A stretch of DNA of 64,000 nucleotides from NCBI RefSeq assembly GCF_901687125.1, contig NZ_CABFJY010000011.1, positions 143,126 through 207,125 on the forward strand. The letters run 5' to 3'. The stretch comes from Actinobacillus vicugnae. GTDB taxonomy: Bacteria > Pseudomonadota > Gammaproteobacteria > Enterobacterales > Pasteurellaceae. This document shows positions 1 through 6,077 of this stretch, in pieces. The notes beneath the pieces were generated by a model. The model made no database searches and had not been told where the DNA came from. It worked only from the letters and a program-made list of their open reading frames with translations. How positions within the stretch are numbered: the first letter of the stretch is position 1; the number at the start of each line of letters is the position of its first letter. The translations under genes and the position numbers were made by a program.

Positions 1-179
1 CGACAGAACCACACCGTTTGGTCTGTTTTCCAGTTGGTAAAAAATGGGAAAGCAACAGACAGCAAACGTTAGCTAAAGGCGTGACAGCTTGGAGAGACAA
101 GCATCCTACGGCACTTTCACAGGATTTGAAAGTGGCTCTTGATTTAATCACAAGTGAGCGACTTCAGGAGAAGTATTAA
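1..179 (+). CDS. 3' end of an unrecognised prophage gene (partial)
   Basis: Reading from base 3, an open frame runs to TAA at 177-179 and gives about 58 residues beginning TEPHRLVCFPVGKK and ending TSERLQEKY. The start lies before the window. The layout (Cys-x-Pro, then a 'hP' motif and an amphipathic C-terminal helix) faintly recalls Rap1a/Tai-type immunity domains, but this is too short and too weak to name. It lies just upstream of the two phage tRNA genes and reads the same way. The family is undetermined. Confidence 0.5.
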   Translation, partial: TEPHRLVCFPVGKKWESNRQQTLAKGVTAWRDKHPTALSQDLKVALDLITSERLQEKY

Positions 180-221
180 ATTGGGACTGATTATCCCGAA
201 TGTATGTAAGACTCTTCTTGC

Positions 222-252
222 TGACTGTGGCAAGTATAAATAATCACAGTCA
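222..252 (+). promoter_or_regulatory. Inverted repeat around a -10-like box before the tRNA pair
   Basis: TGACTGTG (222-229) and CACAGTCA (245-252) form an 8-bp perfect inverted repeat. It brackets TATAAAT (235-241), which could be a -10 box for the tRNA genes starting at 258. This could be a repressor operator in the tRNA promoter or a plain hairpin. No convincing -35 box is visible. Confidence 0.35.
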
Positions 253-257
253 CCAAT

Positions 258-359
258 GCTAGGCTTGCTAATATTGGCCATAGGACGGAACTTATAACTC
301 CGGAAAGCAATCAGCAGATAACTGATGTAATGTGGGTTCGATTCCCACGCCTAGCACCA
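258..359 (+). tRNA. Atypical phage tRNA with two anticodon-like arms (UAU or GAU)
   Basis: The acceptor stem is perfect (258-264 with 349-355), followed by discriminator A356 and encoded CCA 357-359. The T arm is perfect (332-336/344-348, loop TTCGATT). The middle is about 25 bases too long. Fold 1: a D arm with A14, G18G19 and A21, an anticodon arm at 286-302 (loop CTTATAA, anticodon UAU, U33 present, one A-C mismatch) and a 29-base variable region. Fold 2: a D stem GCT/AGC (267-269/306-308), an insert in the D loop, a perfect anticodon arm at 310-326 (loop CAGATAA, anticodon GAU but A33) and a normal 5-base variable loop. Either way it would read Ile codons. It might be a chimera of two tRNAs and may not be functional. 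Confidence 0.6.
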
Positions 360-361
360 AC

Positions 362-437
362 GATCGCATAGCTCAATGGATAGAGCAACCACCTTCTAAG
401 CGGTGGGATGAGGGTTCGAATCCCTCTGCAGTCGCCA
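362..437 (+). tRNA. tRNA-Arg(UCU), phage-borne
   Basis: The gene starts two bases after the CCA of the preceding tRNA and has an encoded CCA (435-437). Acceptor 362-368 pairs with 427-433, with one G-U and one C-A mismatch. The D stem is GCTC/GAGC and the T stem is GAGGG/CCCTC with loop TTCGAAT. The anticodon loop CTTCTAA (393-399) gives UCU, decoding AGA/AGG. The anticodon stem has an A-C mismatch, so this copy is slightly degenerate. The host has its own tRNA-Arg(UCU) at 52243-52319 with a well-paired acceptor stem. Confidence 0.85.
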
Positions 438-473
438 CCTATAAGCATATTCTTTGAGTGTGCTTATAGGTGG
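435..473 (+). other. 13-bp hairpin sharing the CCA of tRNA-Arg
   Basis: CCACCTATAAGCA (435-447) and TGCTTATAGGTGG (461-473) form a perfect 13-bp stem with a 13-base loop. The 5' arm begins inside the encoded CCA of the tRNA. No U tract follows, so a 3'-processing or stabilising hairpin is more likely than an intrinsic terminator. Confidence 0.6.
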
Positions 474-500
474 GAACACCGTAATTTGACATTTATATCC

Positions 501-537
501 GATAATCATACCGCCATTCACGGTGGCGGTATTTATC
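501..537 (+). other. Hairpin downstream of the phage tRNAs
   Basis: ATACCGCCA (508-516) pairs with TGGCGGTAT (524-532), and the stem extends after a 2-base bulge by GATAA/TTATC (501-505/533-537). It may end the tRNA transcript, but only a short weak T stretch is present. Confidence 0.5.
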
Positions 538-539
538 AG

Positions 540-607
540 AAAGCGCACTGGAGGTACTCCGTTATTGTCGTTGTCAAAGTGCTTGTAAAACTCCTTTAGT
601 GCGCTTT
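540..607 (+). ncRNA. Candidate structured RNA element
   Basis: AAAGCGCACT (540-549) is the perfect reverse complement of AGTGCGCTTT (598-607). Just inside, GGAG (550-553) can pair with CTCC (590-593), giving a long stem with an asymmetric bulge. No start codon with a ribosome site and a reasonable frame lies in this stretch. This is a structural inference only; no known RNA family is recognised. Confidence 0.3.
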
Positions 608-725
608 CTAATGAATGGTTATGGATTGTCGTTCATTGTTTTAAATGCGTATGTATGTAAGTTGAATAAGGAGGATGGTATGTAAATCATTTATCTCTGT
701 TTTGATTGATTTGTAAGTTCCCCTT

Positions 726-818
726 GCCTGTTTGGGTAAAACAGGCGCTATTTAAAACCGCTCTAGAGTCTCCACTCGGGTTCTTTCTTGTTTGCACTCT
801 GCCCGAGTTAGAGCGGTT
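726..818 (+). ncRNA. Candidate structured RNA: hairpin plus nested long stem
   Basis: GCCTGTTT (726-733) pairs with AAACAGGC (739-746) around a 5-base loop. A two-part stem follows: AACCGCTCT (756-764) with AGAGCGGTT (810-818), and inside it ACTCGGG (774-780) with CCCGAGT (802-808). Together with the hairpin near 835-865 and the terminator at 887-920, this looks like a terminated non-coding transcript or a long structured leader in front of the gene at 951. The region 438-950 holds no convincing protein gene. Confidence 0.35.
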
Positions 819-886
819 CTAAATGGCAAGTTGATCGGCTGAAACTTTAAAACGACCGATTCATTTCCTTAGGTAATGACCTCCTC

Positions 887-920
887 GCCCCTCTCTAGTT
901 ATTGGATTGGGGCTTTTTTT
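887..920 (+). terminator. Rho-independent terminator before the phage operon
   Basis: GCCCC (887-891) and GGGGC (909-913) are followed directly by seven T. The stem is only 5 bp with a 17-base loop. It ends just ahead of the operon starting at 951, so it could end the structured RNA or act as an antitermination target. Confidence 0.6.
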
Positions 921-950
921 TAACCAAATCATCCCTTCGAGGACAATATT

Positions 951-1193
951 ATGAGTAATTTATCAATCTCCCTTCTTGCTCTTAGCGCCGCTATGTTTCT
1001 CGGAGGGCAGATCGTAACAACAAAAGATCTAGACGGCAAAGAATTGGTTGATTCCATTCATTGCCAACAGAAAGGCGGCACAATGGAGTGGGTTGAAAGT
1101 GGTCAATTTTTCGTAAAAAACCTCAAATGCCAATACCCACAAACAACACCAATCGAATTTGTAAATAACGAAGGACTTAACAATGGCTATTGA
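951..1193 (+). CDS. Small phage protein with N-terminal hydrophobic segment
   Basis: 80 residues, not recognised. Residues 3-24 (ISLLALSAAMFLGGQIV region) form one hydrophobic stretch, either an uncleaved signal anchor or a membrane segment; the rest is polar with two Cys (about 38 and 59). The start ATG is preceded by GAGGA at a good distance. It overlaps the next gene by 11 bases, so they are probably translationally coupled. It is the first gene after the terminator at 887-920. Confidence 0.6.
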   Translation: MSNLSISLLALSAAMFLGGQIVTTKDLDGKELVDSIHCQQKGGTMEWVESGQFFVKNLKCQYPQTTPIEFVNNEGLNNGY

Positions 1194-1452
1194 TGACTGG
1201 AATTTATATCCGCAGAAACGACCGATTAAAAGCGGTAACTATCTTGTAGTTGTGACCATCAAGAACGAATCACTTGGTATAAACCGGCTCGTAACGCTTA
1301 GTAATTATGACGCAATGAAGCATGAATTTGATTTTGATGCTCGAATGAAAGAACGTGAGAGTGCTGAACGTGTTTATGCTTGGGTTCACTATAAAGAACC
1401 GCCTCCGCCGCCAATGCTTAAAACGCCAAAAGGAAAGAAAAATGAACGCTAG
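1183..1452 (+). CDS. Small phage protein, possibly DUF551-like
   Basis: 89 residues. The pattern 'SGNYLVVV ... ERVYAWVHYKEPPPPP' resembles the C-terminal half of DUF551 phage proteins, which end in a W/H-x-P-L-P-x-P type motif; two clearer members of this type are at 5384 and 5799. It overlaps both the gene before (11 bases) and the gene after (11 bases). The polyproline stretch (five Pro) and basic tail are notable. Function unknown. Confidence 0.6.
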   Translation: MAIDDWNLYPQKRPIKSGNYLVVVTIKNESLGINRLVTLSNYDAMKHEFDFDARMKERESAERVYAWVHYKEPPPPPMLKTPKGKKNER

Positions 1453-1738
1453 AAATACTCTGCTACAACTAATCGAAGCACGCAAAGAACTTGATCGCCA
1501 GTTTAAATATGTTGAGCAATTACAGATTGACGCTGTGCTTACAATTTCACCGGTAAAAATTGGCGATCTTGTGCCGCTTGGTAAAAGCGAAATTAAAGTA
1601 TTCAACATTGTTATTAACCGTATTTTATCAGATGGCGTAGAGTTTAAGATTTACGGCTACGTCAAGAAGATGGACGGCACATTCGGCAAACATCATAGAT
1701 GCGTTTATCAAACGCTGACATTGACTGATATTAACTAA
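1442..1738 (+). CDS. Hypothetical phage protein
   Basis: 98 residues from ATG 1442. The frame is open further upstream (to 1355), but ATG 1442 has the ribosome site AAAGGAAAG and fits the overlap pattern of this operon. The N-terminal third is a charged helix (LIEARKELDRQFKYVEQLQ); the remainder is beta-rich with 'GDLVPLGKSEIKVFNIVINR'. No family is recognised. Confidence 0.6.
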   Translation: MNARNTLLQLIEARKELDRQFKYVEQLQIDAVLTISPVKIGDLVPLGKSEIKVFNIVINRILSDGVEFKIYGYVKKMDGTFGKHHRCVYQTLTLTDIN

Positions 1739-1752
1739 CAATAGGTAAAAAA

Positions 1753-2067
1753 ATGCAATCTACACAAGACATTTTGAACGAACGCCAAGCACAGCACGGC
1801 AGCTATGAGGGCTTTTGCGAAATCTACGGCGGTTTACGAAAAGTCAGCGATAAACACGCCGAAAAGCTCACTTGGCAACAACAAACTGCGGTCGAAATGA
1901 TGTTATTCAAAATTGCCCGAATTCTAAACAACGGAGCAAATCATCAAGATAACTATCAAGACATTGCCGGCTACGCATTATTGGGTGGTGGGCTTTTTGA
2001 ACCGGAGAAACCTGCAACAACGGAAATTACAGGTGCGACCATCAAAACCAAATATGACGACAAATAA
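1753..2067 (+). CDS. DUF6378-type phage protein
   Basis: 104 residues. The order 'DILNERQAQHGSYEGF', then 'TAVEMMLFKIARILNNG' and 'DNYQDIAGYALLGGG' matches the DUF6378 family of phage proteins, a small all-helical group that resembles MazG-like nucleotide pyrophosphohydrolases (acidic/His residues on helices, 'D-x-x-D-x-A-G-Y'). Family knowledge gives no proven reaction. The gene sits in the phage early operon and ends at the terminator 2067-2088. Confidence 0.75.
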   Translation: MQSTQDILNERQAQHGSYEGFCEIYGGLRKVSDKHAEKLTWQQQTAVEMMLFKIARILNNGANHQDNYQDIAGYALLGGGLFEPEKPATTEITGATIKTKYDDK

Positions 2068-2088
2068 ACCGCCAACCGGCGGTTTTTT
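2067..2088 (+). terminator. Rho-independent terminator
   Basis: AACCGCC (2067-2073), loop AACC, GGCGGTT (2078-2084) followed by a T run. It overlaps the stop codon of the DUF6378 gene and splits the early operon. Confidence 0.85.
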
Positions 2089-2128
2089 ATTAACCAAATC
2101 AACAATCAATCCAACATGGAGAAACAAC

Positions 2129-2488
2129 ATGAGCAACTTAACCCCATTCGATCAAACATTATCTAAACTTAACCGTGGAGAACTTAACGATGAATTAACC
2201 AATGTACTCGCTGAAGTCGTCAAAGCCGTCCGCCAAACTCGTAAGCAAGGTTCAATTACACTGACTCTGAATGTTGCTATGCTGAATACTCGTACCGAAG
2301 ATTCAATCAAAATCACACCGAAAGTCAGCCGTAAAATCCCTGAACTTGATCGTGAAGAAAGCATTGTATTCTCAACAGCAAGCGGTGATGTGTTATTTGA
2401 TGACCCGAATCAGCTTAAAATGGAATTAAAGGCGGTTGAAGAAAAACCGAAAGGTAGCTTAAAAGTTTTAGCAACTGCCGCAGCATAA
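2129..2488 (+). CDS. Hypothetical phage protein upstream of DUF2303 gene
   Basis: 119 residues from ATG 2129, with GGAG 9-12 bases upstream; a longer in-frame read exists but would cross the terminator. The sequence 'RKQGSITLTLNVAMLNTRTEDSIKITPKVSRKIPE' suggests a beta-rich core; the C-terminus is Ala/Lys-rich. A protein of this size directly before a DUF2303 protein recalls the E. coli yfdP-yfdQ arrangement in prophage CPS-53. That is an analogy from context, not a recognised homology. Confidence 0.7.
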   Translation: MSNLTPFDQTLSKLNRGELNDELTNVLAEVVKAVRQTRKQGSITLTLNVAMLNTRTEDSIKITPKVSRKIPELDREESIVFSTASGDVLFDDPNQLKMELKAVEEKPKGSLKVLATAAA

Positions 2489-2528
2489 TCATTAATTAAC
2501 TAACTTTATATAAGAAGGATCCTATTAT

Positions 2529-3326
2529 ATGGAAAAAATTATCAAAGAAATCGCAAGCCTAGCTTCAAATGGTTTGAATGTTGGCGAATTAGCAGGTACA
2601 CCGGCAATTCTTACCCGTGATGATTTTGAAATCAAATCATTAGAACATTTACAACCAACACCAAATCGTATTCGCCAAGCGGTTACGGTCTCCACTTCAC
2701 AATCTCTTATTGATTACACCAATAAATTCAAAATTGCCGGTACAGCTATTTTTTGCGACTTGGATTCACTGAACGTACAAACTATCTTTGATTACCACGC
2801 AAATCCGCAAGCAGCCCGTTGGGGTGACCATACAGCAAGCTACACTTGCCCGCACTCGAAAGACTGGAAGGCTTGGGCTGGTAAAAATAAAAGTGCAATG
2901 AGCCAAATTGAATTTGCGCAGTTCATTGAAAACAACATTCATTGCGTAGCAAGTGAAGGCAACGTAGTAAGCGGTACTGAATTGCTGGCGATGGTGCTTA
3001 CCTTTGAAGAAACTCGTAAATCTGAGTTCAAGTCGGTACAACGTTTACAAGACGGCACAATGTCATTCGCATTCACAGATGAAAAAAGTGGTGGTGGTAA
3101 AACACGCTTGCCAGAAGAAATCATCTTAGGTTTGCAACCATTCCACAATGGCGACTACTACCAAATTAAGGCTCGCATTCGTTATCGTATTAAAGATGGT
3201 TTATTAACCTTATGGTATGAACTCATCAATCCTGAAAAAGTGATTGAAGATGCGTTTAAGACAACGATTGAAAATCTGAAATCAAACATTCCTGATGTAG
3301 ATTTTTACGAAGGCAATTTAGCGTAA
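2529..3326 (+). CDS. DUF2303 family phage protein (YfdQ-like)
   Basis: 265 residues. Features seen that fit DUF2303: 'GTPAILTRDDFEIKSLEHLQ' near the N-terminus, 'AIFCDLDSLNVQTIFDYH', 'WGDHTASYTCPHSKDWKAW' and 'EFAQFIENN'. The family is common in the early region of temperate phages and is usually taken as DNA-metabolism related, but no activity is established. It is preceded by AAGGA and followed by a strong hairpin (3350-3375). Confidence 0.85.
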   Translation: MEKIIKEIASLASNGLNVGELAGTPAILTRDDFEIKSLEHLQPTPNRIRQAVTVSTSQSLIDYTNKFKIAGTAIFCDLDSLNVQTIFDYHANPQAARWGDHTASYTCPHSKDWKAWAGKNKSAMSQIEFAQFIENNIHCVASEGNVVSGTELLAMVLTFEETRKSEFKSVQRLQDGTMSFAFTDEKSGGGKTRLPEEIILGLQPFHNGDYYQIKARIRYRIKDGLLTLWYELINPEKVIEDAFKTTIENLKSNIPDVDFYEGNLA

Positions 3327-3349
3327 TCGTAAATTTTGACTGAAAACAG

Positions 3350-3378
3350 ACCGCTTGTTCGAAAGTTCAAGCGGTTTT
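3350..3378 (+). terminator. Terminator built from an inverted uptake-signal pair
   Basis: ACCGCTTG (3350-3357) and CAAGCGGT (3368-3375) form the stem, followed by TTT. Each arm carries most of the uptake signal core, as at 15690-15716 in the host part. Confidence 0.75.
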
Positions 3379-3459
3379 GTTTTATAGCATTAAAATTTTA
3401 ATTGCAGTCAGAGAGCATTGGACTTTGTGGAAGAACAAATAAGAAATTGAGGGGCCAAT

Positions 3460-4119
3460 ATGTTAAGTGAAAATGACAAACAAGCTATTTTGAATGGCGC
3501 TTTTGGTGTGACTAGAACGGGTCAAAAAGCTAAATTTTTAGGTAAAAACGCGAGATCCGACCACACTTGGTGGTGTTTTTATAACGATGATGGTTCGGTT
3601 GATGATTTTAAACCATTTCAGAGTGTTTTTGAGTACAGAGAAAATAAGCAAGCTCATTTCGATATTATTGGTTTATGGCAAGACAAACCGGAGCCATTTG
3701 ACTTAGATCGAGCTTTGAAAGGGGAATGTATTAATTACAGCGGTGAGCCTTGTTATATATATTACAGCAACCGAAAAACAGAAACGCATGAATATATTGT
3801 GGAAGCCTTAAGTGGTGCATTTGTGTTAGGTCAAGTGCATTTGAATGAGCTTGAGAAGTGTGCAATGTGGAAAGACCCTGAACCGCAGTTATCAACTAAT
3901 AGTTTACAACTGCCTAAGCCAATAACCAGCTTTAAAAATAATAGCGATATAGTTTATATGCTAGCTGCTGACGCTTTGACAGGCGAATTTAAAGTGGAAG
4001 AAGTTAAACCTTTTAACCGACATGCATCAATGCGAGTCAATGGAAGATATTACAATTCAAAACAAGATGTAATAAAAGTCATCGAAGCAATCACAGGTAA
4101 ACAATACGAAGGCCGCTAG
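3460..4119 (+). CDS. Hypothetical phage protein
   Basis: 219 residues, unrecognised. ATG 3460 has GAGGGG upstream. It is rich in aromatic residues (TWWCFYNDDGS; YIYYSNRK) and acidic residues. The tail 'NGRYYNSKQDVIKVIEAITGKQYEGR' is helical. The stop codon lies inside a terminator hairpin (4113-4128). No catalytic motif is visible. Confidence 0.65.
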   Translation: MLSENDKQAILNGAFGVTRTGQKAKFLGKNARSDHTWWCFYNDDGSVDDFKPFQSVFEYRENKQAHFDIIGLWQDKPEPFDLDRALKGECINYSGEPCYIYYSNRKTETHEYIVEALSGAFVLGQVHLNELEKCAMWKDPEPQLSTNSLQLPKPITSFKNNSDIVYMLAADALTGEFKVEEVKPFNRHASMRVNGRYYNSKQDVIKVIEAITGKQYEGR

Positions 4120-4140
4120 AAATAGCGGTTTTGTTGTTTT
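4113..4140 (+). terminator. Terminator overlapping a stop codon
   Basis: CCGCTA (4113-4118) and TAGCGG (4123-4128) followed by TTTTGTTGTTTT. The TAG stop of the preceding gene (4117-4119) lies in the hairpin. Confidence 0.65.
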
Positions 4141-4156
4141 TGAAGAGGGTAAGCAA

Positions 4157-4315
4157 ATGAATACCAACAAATGGAAGTCATTATTTTTTCTATTAAGCGG
4201 TGTGTTTACGTCAAATTTATATTTCATCGGATTAAATGCAGGCGTTTTCGGCGCTCAAGTAATATCAGTGCTATTAGTAATGGCGCTAACTTGTTGGGCA
4301 ATTTTGGCGGATTAG
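4157..4315 (+). CDS. Small two-span membrane protein of the prophage
   Basis: 52 residues (starts MNTNKWKSLFFLL, ends CWAILAD). ATG 4157 follows GAGGG at about 7 bases. Two hydrophobic segments, roughly residues 9-26 and 32-50, are joined by a short Gly/Asn turn, giving a hairpin membrane protein. The stop is 3 bases before the next ATG at 4319, so both are probably one transcript. Small membrane hairpins in early phage regions include lysis and superinfection-exclusion proteins; nothing in the sequence allows a choice. Confidence 0.6.
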   Translation: MNTNKWKSLFFLLSGVFTSNLYFIGLNAGVFGAQVISVLLVMALTCWAILAD

Positions 4316-4318
4316 ACT

Positions 4319-4921
4319 ATGAGCAAGTTGAAATTTAATGAAAGCTTTTTAGCGGATGTCGCCGAACATAAAATTACCGTAATTGAAAATACGGATAACG
4401 CTAAAATTTTTCGCTGTGCCAAGCCAAACGAAATCAACCAATCTTTCACAGTGATTTATGCTGCTAATAGAGTGATTATTACTGGAGATATGGGGGATTA
4501 CGCTTTTGGGCGTTTGGTAAACCCCTATGAGTTTTTCTCGCAAAATGAATCTGCTCTCTCCTTCGATTATTTAGCAGAAAAATGCCTAGCGGAAGATACC
4601 AATGCACACATCAGAAAATTTGATAGCGAAAGCGCAGAAAATATTATTCGGACCAATATTGAAGAATACGCCACTGAACTAGAAGAATGCGAGCAAGATG
4701 CGCTGTTAATGGAATTCGAAGATTCGATTGAATTTGTGGATTTTTCAAATCAGTTTGAAGTTGAGCAATGGTTTGTAGGAATTAGCTATGACCCGTTGAG
4801 CGATGCACTTAATGATATATGTTTGGATGATTTTAATGTGTATTCTCACCATTTCAAGTGGTGCGTACAAGCTATCGCTTGGGCAACACGTGAATTTAAC
4901 AAGGTGGTAAGTAAAAAATAA
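4319..4921 (+). CDS. Hypothetical phage protein
   Basis: 200 residues, acidic (many Glu/Asp). 'RVIITGDMGDYAFGRL' at about residues 55-70 is a segment seen in many uncharacterised phage proteins; 'WFVGISYDPLSDALN' and 'HHFKWCVQAIAWATREFNKV' follow toward the C-terminus. It lies 3 bases after the small membrane protein gene and 11 bases before the MazG-like gene. Function unknown. Confidence 0.7.
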   Translation: MSKLKFNESFLADVAEHKITVIENTDNAKIFRCAKPNEINQSFTVIYAANRVIITGDMGDYAFGRLVNPYEFFSQNESALSFDYLAEKCLAEDTNAHIRKFDSESAENIIRTNIEEYATELEECEQDALLMEFEDSIEFVDFSNQFEVEQWFVGISYDPLSDALNDICLDDFNVYSHHFKWCVQAIAWATREFNKVVSKK

Positions 4922-4932
4922 GGAAGAAGAAA

Positions 4933-5391
4933 ATGAAACAGAACACCATTAATCAAATTGAAAGTTGGTTTAAAACCGCAGTACCGAATCCAACGATTGA
5001 TAATCAGCGAGTGCAGCTAGGTTGCCACCTCGAGGAAGTCTGTGAGATGCTCATGAGTTTGGGAGGATTCAGTGAGGGCGATGAATTGTATTTTTTATCG
5101 GAAAAAATGAAAAATAGAACAAGTTATAACGATGTTATTTCTGGTATGAGTAATTTTGACAAAATTGAGTTGCTCGATGCCTTATGCGATCAAATTGTAA
5201 CAGCTATCGGCGTAGCGCATATGTTCGGTATGGATATTCAAGGAGCGCTGCAAGAAGTAGCCAACAGCAATGACAGCAAGTTTGAAGATGGTAAACCAGT
5301 GTTTAACGAACACGGAAAAATTGCAAAAGGCAAGAATTATTTCAAGCCGGAACTCGCTAAATTTATTAAAAAGGATTTAGAAAATGACTAA
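4933..5391 (+). CDS. MazG/PRA-PH-like nucleotide pyrophosphohydrolase
   Basis: 152 residues. The helix with 'LGCHLEEVCEML' (about residues 29-40) supplies the E-E-x-x-E metal site. The later helix 'LLDALCDQIVTAIGVAHMFGMD' and 'ALQEVANSNDSKF' supply the D/N residues typical of all-alpha NTP pyrophosphohydrolases. The C-terminal 'DGKPVFNEHGKIAKGKNYFKPEL' is the usual substrate-lid region of the phage members. The expected reaction is hydrolysis of a (d)NTP to NMP and PPi; the substrate is not inferable. It overlaps the next gene by 8 bases. Confidence 0.8.
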   Translation: MKQNTINQIESWFKTAVPNPTIDNQRVQLGCHLEEVCEMLMSLGGFSEGDELYFLSEKMKNRTSYNDVISGMSNFDKIELLDALCDQIVTAIGVAHMFGMDIQGALQEVANSNDSKFEDGKPVFNEHGKIAKGKNYFKPELAKFIKKDLEND

Positions 5392-5815
5392 AGAATTACC
5401 ACGTTTCGGTGAAATTTGTTACTTTACGATCAAGTTAAAAGGTATGAATCAGTCACATGAATGGCTTGGCTATTTAAGCTATAAAGCGATAGATCGTGAA
5501 TTTGCCGAAGATGAAGAATATTTTTACGATGAAGACGGTAATTGTCTCAAGCGTTTTGTCTATATTCCCGAGATAGATAGTTCATGTAGTATCAATGATG
5601 TTGTAAGTTGGCGACCGTTGCATAGTTGGAATAATAACGAGAGTACTCGACCGGAATATGACGGCACTTATCTTGTTGTTTTGGATGACGGACAAGTGAC
5701 TACGCTAGATTATGAATCTTGGGAAGGATGGAGCTGTTACAGCGATGACGAGATATTATATTGGATGAAATTTCCAGAACCACCTAAGGAGGTTAAAAAT
5801 GGAAAAAGAAAATAA
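5384..5815 (+). CDS. Phage protein with DUF551-like C-terminus
   Basis: 143 residues. The first 85 residues are acidic and unrecognised (AEDEEYFYDEDGNC). The last 50, 'DGTYLVVLDDGQVTTLDY ... EILYWMKFPEPPK', follow the DUF551 pattern, in which a beta-strand pair ends in W-x-x-x-P-x-P-P. It overlaps the genes on both sides (8 and 17 bases). Compare the proteins at 1183 and 5799: three DUF551-type endings in one operon suggest repeated use of this small domain. Confidence 0.65.
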   Translation: MTKELPRFGEICYFTIKLKGMNQSHEWLGYLSYKAIDREFAEDEEYFYDEDGNCLKRFVYIPEIDSSCSINDVVSWRPLHSWNNNESTRPEYDGTYLVVLDDGQVTTLDYESWEGWSCYSDDEILYWMKFPEPPKEVKNGKRK

Positions 5816-6029
5816 CGGCTGGATTAGTGTTAAAGACAAAAAACCTGAGCTTGACTGCGGAATAAAATCTGAAAACTTATTGTTATATGGCTATAAATCC
5901 GATTTCGAAGACTATGTAGAGATTTTTATAGGTTATATGATCAACGGAAATAGATTTTATTCAGATAATGGCGAATGTGGCAAAGTAACCCACTGGCAAC
6001 CACTTCCGCCAATGCCAGCGAAGAAATAA
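5799..6029 (+). CDS. DUF551 domain protein
   Basis: 76 residues covering one complete DUF551 unit: 'GWISVKDKKPE' at the N-terminus, a central variable region and 'KVTHWQPLPPMP' at the C-terminus. These small proteins are widespread in phages and prophages with no assigned role. The ribosome site is AAGGAGG, 8 bases before ATG 5799, inside the preceding gene. A terminator follows at 6038. Confidence 0.85.
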   Translation: MEKENNGWISVKDKKPELDCGIKSENLLLYGYKSDFEDYVEIFIGYMINGNRFYSDNGECGKVTHWQPLPPMPAKK

Positions 6030-6037
6030 TTTTGAAG

Positions 6038-6061
6038 ACGCACTATAAAGTGCGTTTTTTT
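6038..6061 (+). terminator. Rho-independent terminator before dcm
   Basis: ACGCACT (6038-6044), loop ATAA, AGTGCGT (6049-6055), then a T run. It lies 17 bases before the methyltransferase start. Confidence 0.85.
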
Positions 6062-6077
6062 ATTTATGGAATAAAAA

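Noticed and set aside
258..359. Group I or group II intron in the odd tRNA
   Set aside because: The extra sequence is only about 25 bases, far too short for a self-splicing intron, and bacteria lack the archaeal-type tRNA splicing enzymes.
408..599. 63-residue open frame overlapping tRNA-Arg
   Set aside because: It starts inside the tRNA gene, crosses two strong hairpins, has no ribosome site and no protein-like pattern.
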